Part shown: one piece after another, positions 33,677-43,354 of the stretch | Numbering within the stretch: the stretch's first letter is position 1 | How the letters are laid out: the number at the start of each line of letters is the position of its first letter | Origin: GCA-2746795 sp963747345 | Lineage (GTDB): Bacteria; Chloroflexota; Anaerolineae; Promineifilales; Promineifilaceae | Direction: 5' to 3' | Length of the DNA stretch: 64,000 nucleotides | Assembly: GCA_963747345.1 (NCBI GenBank) | Contig: CAVVFA010000019.1 | Span: 1 to 64,000, forward strand | The notes under the pieces: generated by a model | The model's database searches: none | What the model was told of the DNA's origin: nothing | What the model saw: only the letters and a program-made list of their open reading frames with translations | Program-made: the position numbers and the translations under genes

Positions 33677-34456
33677 ATGGCAAAAATCATCGCCGTAGCT
33701 ATGCAAAAAGGTGGTGTGGGCAAAACTACCACCACCATAAACCTGGCCGCCGCTCTGGCTGAACAAAAACAGCGCGTCCTCGTCATCGACCTTGACCCGC
33801 AGTGTAACCTAACCCAACATTGCGGCTTCGACCCCGACAATCTCACCCCCACCATCTACGAGCCGTTCAAACAAGAAGTAGACGGTTTCGAGAGCAATGT
33901 GGCAGACGCCATCTATGAAACGGACGAAAATTTCCACCTCCTCCCCGCCCAACCGGAACTCAGCCTCATCGAACTCTCGCTCATCAACACCCTCAGCCGC
34001 GAGCGCGTCTTGGCAACAATACTGCAAAGCATTCAGAACGACTACGACTACATCCTCATTGACTGCAATCCGTCCCTGGGGCTGCTCGTGGTCAACGCGC
34101 TCACGGCCGCCAACAGCGTCATCATCCCCATCCAAACCGAATATCTGGCGGCTCGCGGGGCGCTCATGATTCTCTCCACCATCGAGACGGTGCGCCGCAA
34201 GAAGCTCAACCCCGACCTGGAGATTTTGGGCATCCTGCTGACCATGGCGGATACACGGACAACGTTAACTAGGGATATACAAACGGCCGTTAAAGAGCAA
34301 TACGGTGACACCATCCACATCTACGAACCCGTCGTCAAACGCTCCGTCCGCTTCGCCGAAAGCGCCGTCGCCGGCAAAAGCATCATCACCTACGACCCCA
34401 CAAATTCCGGTGCCGAAGCCTACCGCGCCGTCGCCAAAGAAATATTAGGCAGGTAA
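33677..34456 (+). CDS. parA: ParA/Soj chromosome-partition ATPase
   Basis: The 259-residue protein has the deviant Walker A MQKGGVGKTTTT, the Walker A' LVIDLDPQCNLT, Walker B DYILIDCNPSLG and the P-loop-associated VIIPIQTEYLAARG. Length and order fit chromosomal Soj-type ParA without an N-terminal HTH. It binds DNA as an ATP dimer and moves ParB-parS complexes. ParB is encoded 58 nt downstream and a parS-like site lies upstream. One AACGGCCGTT (34282) is the last before an 8-kb gap in that motif. Confidence 0.95.
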   Translation: MAKIIAVAMQKGGVGKTTTTINLAAALAEQKQRVLVIDLDPQCNLTQHCGFDPDNLTPTIYEPFKQEVDGFESNVADAIYETDENFHLLPAQPELSLIELSLINTLSRERVLATILQSIQNDYDYILIDCNPSLGLLVVNALTAANSVIIPIQTEYLAARGALMILSTIETVRRKKLNPDLEILGILLTMADTRTTLTRDIQTAVKEQYGDTIHIYEPVVKRSVRFAESAVAGKSIITYDPTNSGAEAYRAVAKEILGR

Positions 34457-34514
34457 ATCAATGAACTTCACAATTCACAATTCATTATTCACAATTCATT
34501 ATTGAGGAAGCCCT

Positions 34515-35645
34515 ATGGCTCGAAAACGCCCCAAAATAAACCTGTCCAGCCCCATCCCCGCCAAATCCGACGACTTTGGAGCGCTCTTCAGCGCCGAAAG
34601 CGACATCGAACAAGCCTCTGGCCTGCAACTGCTCGCCCTGCGCCTCGACGCCATCACCCCAGACCCCCAACAGCCGCGCCACACCTTCCTGGAAGAAACC
34701 CTCACCGAACTCGCCGACTCCATCAAACAAGACGGCGTCATCCAGCCCATCGAAGTCACCCAGGTGCGCACCGGCCAATACATGATCGTCCACGGCGAAC
34801 GGCGCTGGCGAGCCTCCCAACTGGCCGGACTAGACACCATTCCCGCCGTCGTGCGCCGCCGCACCTACGACGACGTCACCCGCTTCGTCCGCCAACTCGT
34901 CGAAAACATCCAGCGTGAAGACCTCAATGACGTAGACCGCGCCTTCGGCATGGTACACTTGCGCGACATCATGCAAGAAGAACTCAACGCCGAAATTGCC
35001 GACGGTAATACCAGCAGTAAACCCCATTCCCGCAGCGTCAGTTGGGCCAAAGTCAGTGAACGACTAGGCTTCACCCGCCAACGCGCCAGCCAAATCATCC
35101 AACTGCTCGACCTGCCCGACGAAATCAAAGAAGGCGTGCGCCAGGGAGCCATAAGCGAACGGGATACCCGCGCTCTCAAAGGTCTCAAACCCTCCCAACA
35201 GCGGGCACTCTTCCGCGCCCTGGAAGCAGGTGACGTCTCCAAGCAAGAATACAAACAAGTCGCCCACTACCTCAAAAACGAAGCCCCAGACTCGACTGTG
35301 CATCAAGCCATAAGCGTCCTCCACGCACCACTGCCGCCCGCCGCTGAACAAGAGTTCGATACTTTCCTCGATAGCATCGACGATACCATCGACGATAGCA
35401 CCGGCGACGATTTCGACTCCTTTGCAGACGAGGAAATGCTCGACAGCGACCAACTGCCCAATGCCAAAGGCATTCCCGCCACATCGGGCAAGCGCATCAC
35501 CAATTTACAGCGCCTGCATTGGGTACGCGGCCACCTCGCCCGCACCACCACCCAACACACCACCACCGCCGAACAACAAGAAATGAAACGTCTGCTAAAA
35601 TTAATCCAAGAAGACATCAACTCATTACTAAAAGCATTAAACTAA
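34515..35645 (+). CDS. parB: ParB/Spo0J partition protein
   Basis: The 376-residue protein starts with a 50-residue lead, then the ParB CTP-binding domain (ITPDPQQPRHTF, LADSIKQDGVIQPIEV, HGERRWRASQLAGL, residues 50-125). Its DNA-binding helices follow (SWAKVSERLGFTRQRASQIIQLL through ISERDTRALKGLKPSQQ, about 165-230). An acidic linker (D-D-T-I-D-D-S-T-G-D-D) precedes a helical C-terminal dimerisation tail. It lacks the AACGGCCGTT motif. Its pairing with ParA is standard; it would nucleate on the parS-like site. Confidence 0.93.
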   Translation: MARKRPKINLSSPIPAKSDDFGALFSAESDIEQASGLQLLALRLDAITPDPQQPRHTFLEETLTELADSIKQDGVIQPIEVTQVRTGQYMIVHGERRWRASQLAGLDTIPAVVRRRTYDDVTRFVRQLVENIQREDLNDVDRAFGMVHLRDIMQEELNAEIADGNTSSKPHSRSVSWAKVSERLGFTRQRASQIIQLLDLPDEIKEGVRQGAISERDTRALKGLKPSQQRALFRALEAGDVSKQEYKQVAHYLKNEAPDSTVHQAISVLHAPLPPAAEQEFDTFLDSIDDTIDDSTGDDFDSFADEEMLDSDQLPNAKGIPATSGKRITNLQRLHWVRGHLARTTTQHTTTAEQQEMKRLLKLIQEDINSLLKALN

Positions 35646-35728
35646 CCATGAAAAACGAATGATACGGGTGAATAAACCCATTCATCCCTCATCATTCATC
35701 CTTCATCATTCAAAAAAGGGGGTAAAAA

Positions 35729-36515
35729 ATGTCTACAAAAACCATCATCATCACCGGTGCTTCACGCGGCCTTGGCCTCGCTATCGCCCAAGATGCGGCT
35801 ACCCTCGGCGCAAACGTCGTCATGTTCGCCCGTTCCGCCGACCTGCTGGCGCAAGAAGCGCAATACATCCGCGATGCCGGTGGCGCAGCTCTCGCCGTCC
35901 CCGGCGACATCAGCCAATTGGCCGACTGCCAACACCTTGTCGAAAAAACCATGAGCAACTTCGGCCGTATCGACAGCATCGTCCATAATGCTGGCGTGCT
36001 AGAACCCATCGCGCCCATTGCCGAAGCCGATCCGGCGCTGTGGCAGCAAAACTTGATGATCAACCTGCTCGGCCCCATGATGCTCTCGCAAGCCGCCCTG
36101 CCCTACCTGCGCCAGAACCGGGGGCGCGTCATCCACGTTTCCAGCGGTGCTTCCACCTATGCTATTGCCGGGCTGGAGCGCCTACTGCGCCACCAAAGGC
36201 GGCCTCAATCAACTCAGCCGCGCTCTCGCCATCGAGGAAGAACTCGTCACCAGCATCGCCGTGCGCCCCGGGTTGATCGATACAGAGATGCAAGCCGTCA
36301 TCCGCACCATGGGCGCTCAAGGCATGCCAGAAGAAGCCTACCAACGCTTCCTGCGCTTCAAAGATGAGGGTCAACTGCTGCCGCCCGCAGTCCCAGGCGG
36401 CACATTGGCCGTACTCGCCCTCTACGCGCCGCGCGAGTGGGATGGCGAATTCCTTTCCTGGGACGAGGAACGCGTACAAGAACTCGTGCGCAAATACGCC
36501 ACACGAGGAGATTGA
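35729..36515 (+). CDS. Short-chain dehydrogenase/reductase, one frameshift
   Basis: The SDR fold is clear: TGASRGLGLAIAQ (TGxxxGxG cofactor loop), GDISQLADC, NAGVLEP and VIHVSSGAS with the catalytic Ser. The run GGG at 36169-36171 has one base too many; with two G the frame reads AGWSAYCATKGGLNQLSRAL, giving the catalytic Tyr and Lys (YxxxK), and RPGLIDTEMQ, ending at TGA 36513-36515 (about 261 residues). GGGGG precedes the ATG. NADP-dependent carbonyl reduction (sepiapterin-reductase/YciK-like) is likely; the substrate is unknown. Confidence 0.88.
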
Positions 36516-36595
36516 CGATTTTTGATTGACGAATTACGATTAGGGGCGTCTCTTGTCGTACAAAATTATTGCAAACTGATGGAGGAATCAGCACC

Positions 36596-37427
36596 ATGTC
36601 TACTGTAACCGCGAAGGAAGCCTTTAATACACTCAAAACCAACTTCAACCTGCAAGAGTTAACAATGCTTGCCTTTTCTGTGGGCATTCCCTATGAAGAT
36701 TTAGAGGGGAGTGGTAAATCAGGGAAAGCCTTAGCCATGGTGCAATACGCCCAGCGGCACGGCAAATTTGACCAACTCGTCGAAGAAATGATGGCGCCCC
36801 GCGATGAAAATGTAACCCTGTCACCACCAGAAGGCGTGCCAATAGGCAATGTCATCCATAATTATTACGGCGAAGTTGTTCAGGGCAACAAAGTGGGCGG
36901 GGACAATATAGAAATCGGCTCTGTCTCAAACAGCTCAGGCATCGCCGTAGGCAAGGATTCTTCTGCTGAAGTAACCACGCAAACACCTCCACCAGCAAAT
37001 ACCCCACAACCCGTAAACCAATACACCTTTCACGGCAATGTAGTTGGTTCTGTCATCGGCGATGGCAGTTTGCAAGCAGAAAATATCGCCGGTCGGGACA
37101 TTATTATTGGGCAGGAACCCAAAAACAAGCAAGAATTTCAGGAGTCAGTTAACCGCCTTAGAAGCACTCATCCAAGAAGCCATCGCCAACAACGAAATTC
37201 CGGCCAACGAAGTAGAAGATGTGCAGGATGATGTGCAAGACGTCGCCAAAGAAATCGCCAAAGAGACCCCCAGTGCCAAACGCCTGACAAGCCGACTGGA
37301 ATATGTGCAGGAAATACTGGATAAGTCAGCAGGGGTAGCAACTGCGGCAGGGAAAGTGGGCAGCGCCGTTCTCAAAGCCACCCCCATCGTTGCCGGCTTA
37401 GTCAAAGCCGCGTCCATCTTGTTCTAA
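36596..37427 (+). CDS. EAD1-like adaptor/effector protein with shared beta-motif and hydrophobic tail
   Basis: GGAGG precedes the ATG. Residues 5-65 (AFNTLKTNFNLQELTMLAFS, then GIPYEDLEGSGKSGKALAMV and ...FDQLVEEM) match effector-associated domain 1 (EAD1), a death-like adaptor of bacterial conflict systems. Next come two glycine/asparagine-rich beta motifs, the second containing G-N-V-V-G-S and N-I-A-G-R-D-I, which also opens the downstream NB-ARC protein. An extra base near 37145 must be skipped to reach the C-terminal part: coiled coil (LTALEALIQEA...EIAKET) and a glycine/alanine-rich amphipathic tail (VATAAGKVGSAVLK...) that could bind or perforate membranes. The toxic role is inference. 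Confidence 0.7.
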
Positions 37428-37467
37428 CCAGGCCACACGCCTATTAGCCACACGGGGAGCCGCCACC

Positions 37468-39702
37468 ATGAGCAGAAGAAAGCCAATCCAGCCAAGAAAC
37501 CAATATCTACGGCAACGTCACCGGTTCAACATTAGGCGGGGGCACAGTAAACGCTCGCAATATTGCCGGGCGTGATATCCACGAACACAATTACGGCGAA
37601 CACAAAATCCAATACCCCATCAGCAATTTGCCGCTTGGCAACCTGCACTTTGTGGGGCGGGTGGCGCATTTGCAAGCGCTGACTGCCGCCGCGCCAGGAT
37701 CAGCCACGACGATTACGCAAACGATTGCCGGGCTAGGCGGTGTGGGCAAGAGCCAGTTGATGCTGTATTTTGCCCACCAACAACTGGCGCAAGAAGCCTA
37801 TGACATTATCTGGTGGCTGCGGGTGGACGAGGCGCTGGCTGAAGATTTTTTGGCATTGGGACGGCAGTTGGGACTGGCGGTGGCGGGCATAGAGCAGGCC
37901 GCGGCGGTGCAGTTGGTGCGTAACTGGCTCAATGGCAGTGACAAACGCTGGCTGTTGCTGTGCGACAACGCCGACCAGACAGAACCGCGCCAGTTGCGCC
38001 CGTTTCTGCCGCAAAACCCGCAGGGGCGCATTCTCATTACCTCACGCAACGCGCAGTGGCAGGGGCTGGGGAATGTGCTGAGGCTGGATGTGTTTACGCA
38101 GGCGGAAGCGGCGCAGTTTTGGCAAGAAAGATTGGTCCAATCTGGCAGATTGGACCAATCTGCGACGGAGGCACTGGCTGAGGCACTGGGCCGCCTGCCG
38201 CTGGCGCTGGCACACGCCGCCGCCTATATGAACGAAAACGGGCTGGACGCGGCTGGCTACCTGGCATTGTACCAGGGGCGGCGGCGCGATTTGTGGCAGC
38301 ACAGCCCGCCGCCAGACGATTACCACGCCACCATCACCACCACCTGGGATATTGGTTTTGAAAAGGCACGCCAGACACGCGGGGCGGCTGACCTGCTGAA
38401 CCTGTGCTGTTTCCTGGCGGCAGACGACATCCCGCTGGCACTGCTGGTGGCGCACGCCGCGGCTCTGCCAGACGAATTGGCGGACGTGCTGACTGACGAA
38501 CTGGCCCGAAACGCCGCCTTGAGCGCCCTGGAACGGTATTCCCTGCTGGCGCGAACGGATGGTATGTTGAGCATCCACCGGCTGGTGCAAACGGTGGCCC
38601 GCGACCAGATGGGAGAAGAACGAGCAAAGGGTGGGCAGAAGCGGCTGTTGACCTGCTGGCAAAAGCGTACCGTTTCGACCCACACGACATGAACACTTGG
38701 CTTGCATGCGGCCAATTACTGCCCCACTTCATGGCGTAGCGATTAATCTGGCTGCAGGAATCGGAGCAATACCAGCAAGCGCTGCCTTTTTGAACAACGA
38801 AGCCGGTTTTTATTTTCAGCATTACGGGACGCTGGCAGAGGCACAGCCGTTTTACGAACAAGCCCTGGCCATCCACCAGCAAGTCCTCGGCCCCGAGCAC
38901 CCCGACACGGCCAGCAGCCTCAACAACATGGGCGGTCTGCTGCAAGCGATGGGGCAGTTGGCGGAGGCACGGCCGTTTTACGAACACGCCCTGGCCATCC
39001 GCCAGCAAGTGCTCGGCCCCGAGCACCCCGACACGGCCCGCAGCCTCAACAACATGGGCGTTCTGCTGAAAGCGATGGGGCAGTTGGCGGAAGCACGGCC
39101 GTTTTACGAACACGCCCTGGCCATCAGCCAGCAAGTCGCTCGGCCCCGAGCACCCCGACACGGCCCGCAGCCTCAACAACCTGGGCGGCCTGCTGCAAGC
39201 GATGGGGCAGTTGGCGGAGGCACGGCCGTTTTACGAACAGGCCCTGGCCATCCGCCAGAAAGTGCTCGGCCCCGAGCACCCCGACACGGCCACCAGCCTC
39301 AACAACCTGGGCTGCCTGCTGCAAGCGATGGGGCAGTCTGGCGGAGGCACGGCCGTTTTACGAACAGGCCCTGGCCATCTGACCAGCAAGTGCTCGGCCC
39401 CGAGCACCCCGACACGGCCACCAGCCTCAACAACATGGGCTACCTGCTGCAAGCGATGGGGCAGTTGGCGGAGGCACGGCCGTTTTACGAACAGGCCCTC
39501 GCCATCCGCCAGCAAGTGCTCGGCCCCGAGCACCCCGACACGGCCAGAAGCCTCAACAACATGGCGATTCTAGCTGAAAGCGATGGGGCAGTTGGCGGAG
39601 GCACGGCACAGTTGTTACGAACAGGCGCTAGCCATCTGGGAAAAAGCATTGGGTCCAGACCATCCCAACACCAAAATTGTCGCCAGTCTGAATCAATTTA
39701 AT
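37468..39702 (+). CDS. NB-ARC (STAND) NTPase with TPR sensor, several frameshifts
   Basis: The product starts M-S-R-R-K-P-I-Q and, after one skipped base near 37491, enters the shared motif (IYGNVTGSTLGGGTVNARNI, then AGRDI). The STAND domain follows: P-loop GLGGVGKSQ, Walker B WLLLCDNAD, RILITSRN, LGRLPLALAHAA and the winged-helix region to about 38630. Two -1 shifts (near 38632 and 38741) and four +1 shifts (near 39135, 39337, 39377, 39573) interrupt the tail, which carries FDPHDMNTWLACGQLLPHF and six 42-residue TPR units. It would sense a trigger through the TPRs and act on the EAD1-like partner encoded 40 nt upstream. Errors or decay are both possible. Confidence 0.8.
38830..39650 (+). 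repeat. Six near-identical 126-bp TPR-coding repeats
   Basis: Each unit encodes a 42-residue TPR of kinesin-light-chain type (G-Q-L-A-E-A-R-P-F-Y-E-x-A-L-A-I-x-Q-x-V-L-G-P-E-H-P-D-T). Units are almost identical at DNA level, including silent positions, which points to recent unequal crossing-over or gene conversion. GCACGGCCGTTTTACGAAC recurs in each. Confidence 0.9.
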
Positions 39703-39708
39703 ACGTAA

Positions 39709-40045
39709 CCTGTAGGGGCGAAGCAGTTGGGTATGGTCTGGGTCACAACAAACGGCCTCATCTCCAACTGCCTCGCCCGTGTTTATGCCGCGCCCTGGCT
39801 CGTTCAGCGCGGAAACGGCGTGAGAAGACGCCTTTGCCTTTGCCTTCGACAGGCTCAGGCGACGGCTTGTCTCTGATTTTGATTATGCCGCGCCCTGCCC
39901 CGTCACGGGCGAGACGACGCGAGAAAAGGCAATCGCTTGGCAAAAACCATACCGCGTCGTTTCGCCCCTACGGAGGGTCCGTGATAGGTGATGCCGCGCC
40001 AGGCCCGTCACGGGCGAGACGACGGGAGAAAACGCTGCACGCTTC
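39709..40045. repeat. Repeat-rich gap after the NB-ARC gene
   Basis: Three copies of a unit of about 50 bp begin GCCGCGCCCTG or GCCGCGCCAGG (39787, 39888, 39992) and contain GTCACGGGCGAGACGACG in the last two. Inverted GTAGGGGCGAA (39713) and TTTCGCCCCTAC (39960) bracket the first two, and CCTTCGACAGGCTCAGGCGA lies at 39843. No gene is seen in 39703-40150. Confidence 0.75.
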
Positions 40046-40154
40046 TCGCAGCATCTGGTATCATCCGAATTCGCGTGATAGGCATGATCGATGACCGTCG
40101 TGATGCCCCGACCAGGGTGTGGCCCACCGTGGATACGATTGGGTACAATGGCGC

Positions 40155-41615
40155 ATGACCATTCAAGGACACGCCACCGCCAGTCGGCACACAAGCCGTC
40201 GCCCACAACCATGCCGCTCTGCGCTATGCGCCTCTGGCCGATACCGGTCTTCTGGTCAGCCGGCTGGGCTGGCGTAGTCAGCACCTTACCACGCCAGCGC
40301 ATCAATCAGGCCACCCTGCTCAAGCAGGCCCTGGCGCAGGGCGTCAATCTGGTTGACACCACGAAGCTAGAGCGAGAGCCAGAGCTAGAGGGGAAGCGGG
40401 ATGGGGTGGTTTTGCTGGGCAGGGTGGGCTATGTGCAGGGAGAGGTGTATGAATGGGCGGCGGCGCGGAAGGCGGAAGGACGGCCGTTTCCCAATATCGT
40501 CAAATTCTCCCAAGAAACCGACCACTGCATCCATCCCGACTTCCTGGGCGCGTTTCTGACGCGCAGGCTGGAGACGCTAAATTTGGCGGCTCTGGACGGC
40601 TTATTGCTCCACAACCCCGAACTATACTTGCAATGGGCAGATCGCGTCGGCATTCCCTTGCGCGAGGCGCAGCGCACCTACTACCAGCGCATCAAGGCCG
40701 CCTTTGAGTATCTGGAACGAGAAGTCGCGGCTGGACGCCTCCAGTTTTACGGCATCAGCAGCAACGCCCTCACCATTCGCCGCGACAATCCAGCCTTCAC
40801 CTCCCTGAGCGCCATCCTGGAAAGCGGTGATTATCCTCACTTCAAACTGGTGGAACTGCCGCTCAACTTGCTGGAAACGGGCGCCGTCACCCAAATCAAT
40901 CAGCCCAACGGCATAGACAATGTGCTAGACACGGCCGAAAAAGCAGGGTTGGCGGTGTTAATCAAACGCCCCCTCACCGCCAGACAAGAAGAATCGCGCC
41001 TGAGTTTGGTGGATGTGGCGGCACCTGACTACCCGGCCACGCCAGAGGATATGTCAACCGTGGTTGACACTTTGATGGCGCTGGAAAGCGAATTCCGCAC
41101 CGATATTTTGCCCGTCCTGGCGCTCGATGCGGACACCCAGGTCGATTTACAGAACAAGTTACGCATCGGCCATATGCTGCAAGGGAAATGGGGTGGCTTT
41201 GGCAGTTACTGGAACTGGCTCGACATTCGCTCCTTTTTCATCTTGCCGGAAGCGCAGAGTGCGGTGCAGTTATTGCAAACGATTGAAAAACCGCCCTTCA
41301 CGCTGCCAGGATGGTTAAGTTTGTACATAGAGATGGTGAATCAACTATTGGCGGCGCTGACGGCCTATTACCAGGAACGCGCCCATGACAAGGCACGAAG
41401 CCTGCATGAACGAGCAATGGCCTGTGATGATGACTGGCAGGCGGACGGGTTGCAAGGCACCGCGATTAAAGCGCTTCTCTCGCACCTCGCCCATCACCAG
41501 CATTATGCTAGATGCCACCCAATTGGCTGATTTCTCAACCATCCAGTCGGCACTGCAACAACCCGTGACGCAGAAGCCAAGGCGGGAGGCGTGGCAGAAG
41601 CTAACCATCAACTGA
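40155..41615 (+). CDS. Aldo/keto reductase-family protein, three apparent frameshifts
   Basis: Joining frames gives a TIM-barrel AKR: LRYAPLADTGLLVSRLG (the usual start, in another frame at about 40215-40272), then LLKQALAQGVNLVDTT (catalytic Asp region), LDGLLLHNPELYLQ and FYGISSNAL. One extra base lies near 40160, one near 40273 (before VSTLPRQRI) and one near 41493, after which the C-terminus reads SIMLDATQLADFSTIQSAL and ends at TGA 41613-41615. The catalytic Tyr of classic AKRs is not obvious, and a 100-residue insert (41060-41400) is unusual. The start codon is uncertain. It contains no AACGGCCGTT. Confidence 0.7.
41052..41069. promoter_or_regulatory. Second TGTCAACC-N2-GGTTGACA palindrome, inside the AKR gene
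   Basis: TGTCAACC and GGTTGACA are perfect 8-base arms around GT, matching the element at 33471-33490 base for base in both arms and with the same spacer length. It could be a ParB or repressor site, or a coincidence within codons for S-T-V-V-D-T. Confidence 0.4.
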
Positions 41616-41644
41616 AAACAGGCAACGAATAGCGCGGGGGAAGG

Positions 41645-41702
41645 GCTTCGACAGGCTCAGCCATCGTCATGCACGAGCCTTCGACAGGCTCAGGCTTCGT
41701 TG
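41645..41702. repeat. Two CTTCGACAGGCTCAG repeats
   Basis: GGCTTCGACAGGCTCAGCC (41647) and GCCTTCGACAGGCTCAGGC (41677) are direct copies of the dispersed family seen at 28625, 39843 and 43262. They lie in the 275-bp gap before the aminotransferase. Confidence 0.85.
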
Positions 41703-41890
41703 GGACTTGGTTACGTGCTACTTTGTCACTTTTATGCCTCCCAACTTGTACACATTCACCACTCGCTTAATCTTCCCCCTTTGCTAAAATTGTACATTGC
41801 CTCAAAATCTTGATAGATTGTAGGTGGCGAGTGATGATTTTTGTCTTTCGCCTTTGGTCATCCGTCAATAATTAAGGAGAGAGTGGAACC

Positions 41891-43138
41891 GTGAGTGACA
41901 TGAACGCATTACAAGAACAGTACGAACAGTACAAAAGCATGGGCTTGGCGCTTAACATGCAGCGTGGACAGCCTTCCGACGCTGATTTTGATTTATCTAA
42001 CGAGATGTTGACCATCGTCGATGAAACCGATGTTGTAACGCCTAGCGGTATCGCCATCCGCAATTATGGCGGCAGCGTGGCTGGCATTCCGGAAGCACGC
42101 GAGTTATTTGCGGGAATGATGGGCGTGAAACCGGAAGAAATCATTGTGGGTAATAACGCCAGTCTTACCCTGATGGCTAACACGCTTATGTGGGCCATGC
42201 TCCGAGGTCTCAAAGACAGTCCACGGCCGTGGAGCCAGGAAGAAACTGTTAAGTTTATTGTGACCGTGCCTGGGTATGACCGTCATTTCACCGTTCTGGA
42301 GTCCCTGGGCATTGAAATGGTGACGGTAGCGATTACGCCGGATGGGCCAGATATGGACGCGGTGGAAGCATTGGCTGCCAACGATGCCAGCATCAAGGGT
42401 ATCTTCTTTGTGCCTACTTACAGCAATCCTACTGGTGATAGTGTGTCTGATGAAACGGTTAAGCGATTGGCTAGTATGAAAACGGCCGTTCCCGATTTCA
42501 CTATCTTGGCCGACGATGCCTATCTCGTCCACCACCTGACCGACGAGCCAGTTAGACCACTCAATCTGCTGCGTGCTTGTGAAGATGCTGGCAATCCAGA
42601 TCGCGTTTATCTGTTTGGTTCCACCTCCAAAATTACGTTTGCCAGTGGCGGGATTGGTTTTATGGCGGCGAGTGTGGCTAATGTGGCCTTCATCAGCAAA
42701 TTGATGGGCACGCAATACATCGGGCCCAATAAAATTGAGCAGTACCGTCATGTTAAATTCCTGAACAATTATCCTGGCGGCATTGATGGCCTTATGCGCG
42801 AACACGCCAAACTCCTGAAACCAAAATTTGATGCCGTGGTTGAAGTCTTGACACGTGAACTGGGCGGCACCGGTCTGGCGACCTGGACGAATCCGAAAGG
42901 TGGCTATTTTATCAGTCTCGATACCACCAAACCGGTAGCAGACCGTGTGGTAACGTTGGCAAAAGAGGCTGGCGTGGCTTTGACTCCGGCCGGGGCCACT
43001 TATCCGCATGAAAAAGACCCCCACAATGCCAATATTCGCCTCTCTCCCAGCCGCCCACCGGCCGAGGAAGTGGCACAAGCCATGGAAGTGGTAGCGCTGT
43101 GTGTGAAGCTGGCTTCTGCGGAATTTGATGCAAAATAG
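41891..43138 (+). CDS. Class I aminotransferase of the AspT/MocR-like type (PF12897)
   Basis: The start is GTG 41891 with AAGGAG 13 nt upstream; an ATG at 41900 is an alternative. The 415-residue PLP enzyme contains LNMQRGQPSDADFDLS, IRNYGGSVAGIPEAREL, VPGYDRHF, FFVPTYSNPTGDS, ADDAYLVHHL and the PLP-lysine in FGSTSKITFASGGIGF. These match the family that includes the Corynebacterium aspartate aminotransferase rather than the classic AspC. The role would be interconversion of aspartate or alanine and 2-oxo acids. A strong terminator follows. Confidence 0.9.
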   Translation: MSDMNALQEQYEQYKSMGLALNMQRGQPSDADFDLSNEMLTIVDETDVVTPSGIAIRNYGGSVAGIPEARELFAGMMGVKPEEIIVGNNASLTLMANTLMWAMLRGLKDSPRPWSQEETVKFIVTVPGYDRHFTVLESLGIEMVTVAITPDGPDMDAVEALAANDASIKGIFFVPTYSNPTGDSVSDETVKRLASMKTAVPDFTILADDAYLVHHLTDEPVRPLNLLRACEDAGNPDRVYLFGSTSKITFASGGIGFMAASVANVAFISKLMGTQYIGPNKIEQYRHVKFLNNYPGGIDGLMREHAKLLKPKFDAVVEVLTRELGGTGLATWTNPKGGYFISLDTTKPVADRVVTLAKEAGVALTPAGATYPHEKDPHNANIRLSPSRPPAEEVAQAMEVVALCVKLASAEFDAK

Positions 43139-43216
43139 GACCGGATTAACGCAGATTAACACGGATTTTTGTAAGTGTGGCGAATAATTCAAGACACTAA
43201 CGATTTTTAAACTCAA

Positions 43217-43254
43217 AACGGCCTTGATTTGTGAAAAATCAAGGCCGTTTTTTT
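43217..43254 (+). terminator. Intrinsic terminator after the aminotransferase
   Basis: A 14-bp perfect stem AACGGCCTTGATTT/AAATCAAGGCCGTT around GTGAA is followed by seven T. It lies 79 nt after the stop. Confidence 0.95.
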
Positions 43255-43261
43255 GTTATCA

Positions 43262-43345
43262 GTTCCCAACGAAGCCTGAGCCTGTCGAAGGCTGGCACGT
43301 GACGGGCTTCGACAAGCTCAGCCCTAAGCGACAAGCTCAGCCCTC
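43262..43345. repeat. Dispersed GAGCTTGTCGAAG repeats, both orientations
   Basis: GAAGCCTGAGCCTGTCGAAGG (43269) faces GGGCTTCGACAAGCTCAGCCC (43304), followed by a partial third copy. Together they can form a hairpin between two convergent genes. Confidence 0.85.
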
Positions 43346-43354
43346 GTTTCAAGA

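Noticed and set aside
38830..39650. Regular 126-bp repeats as a CRISPR or satellite
   Set aside because: They encode TPR units in frame with the NB-ARC protein.
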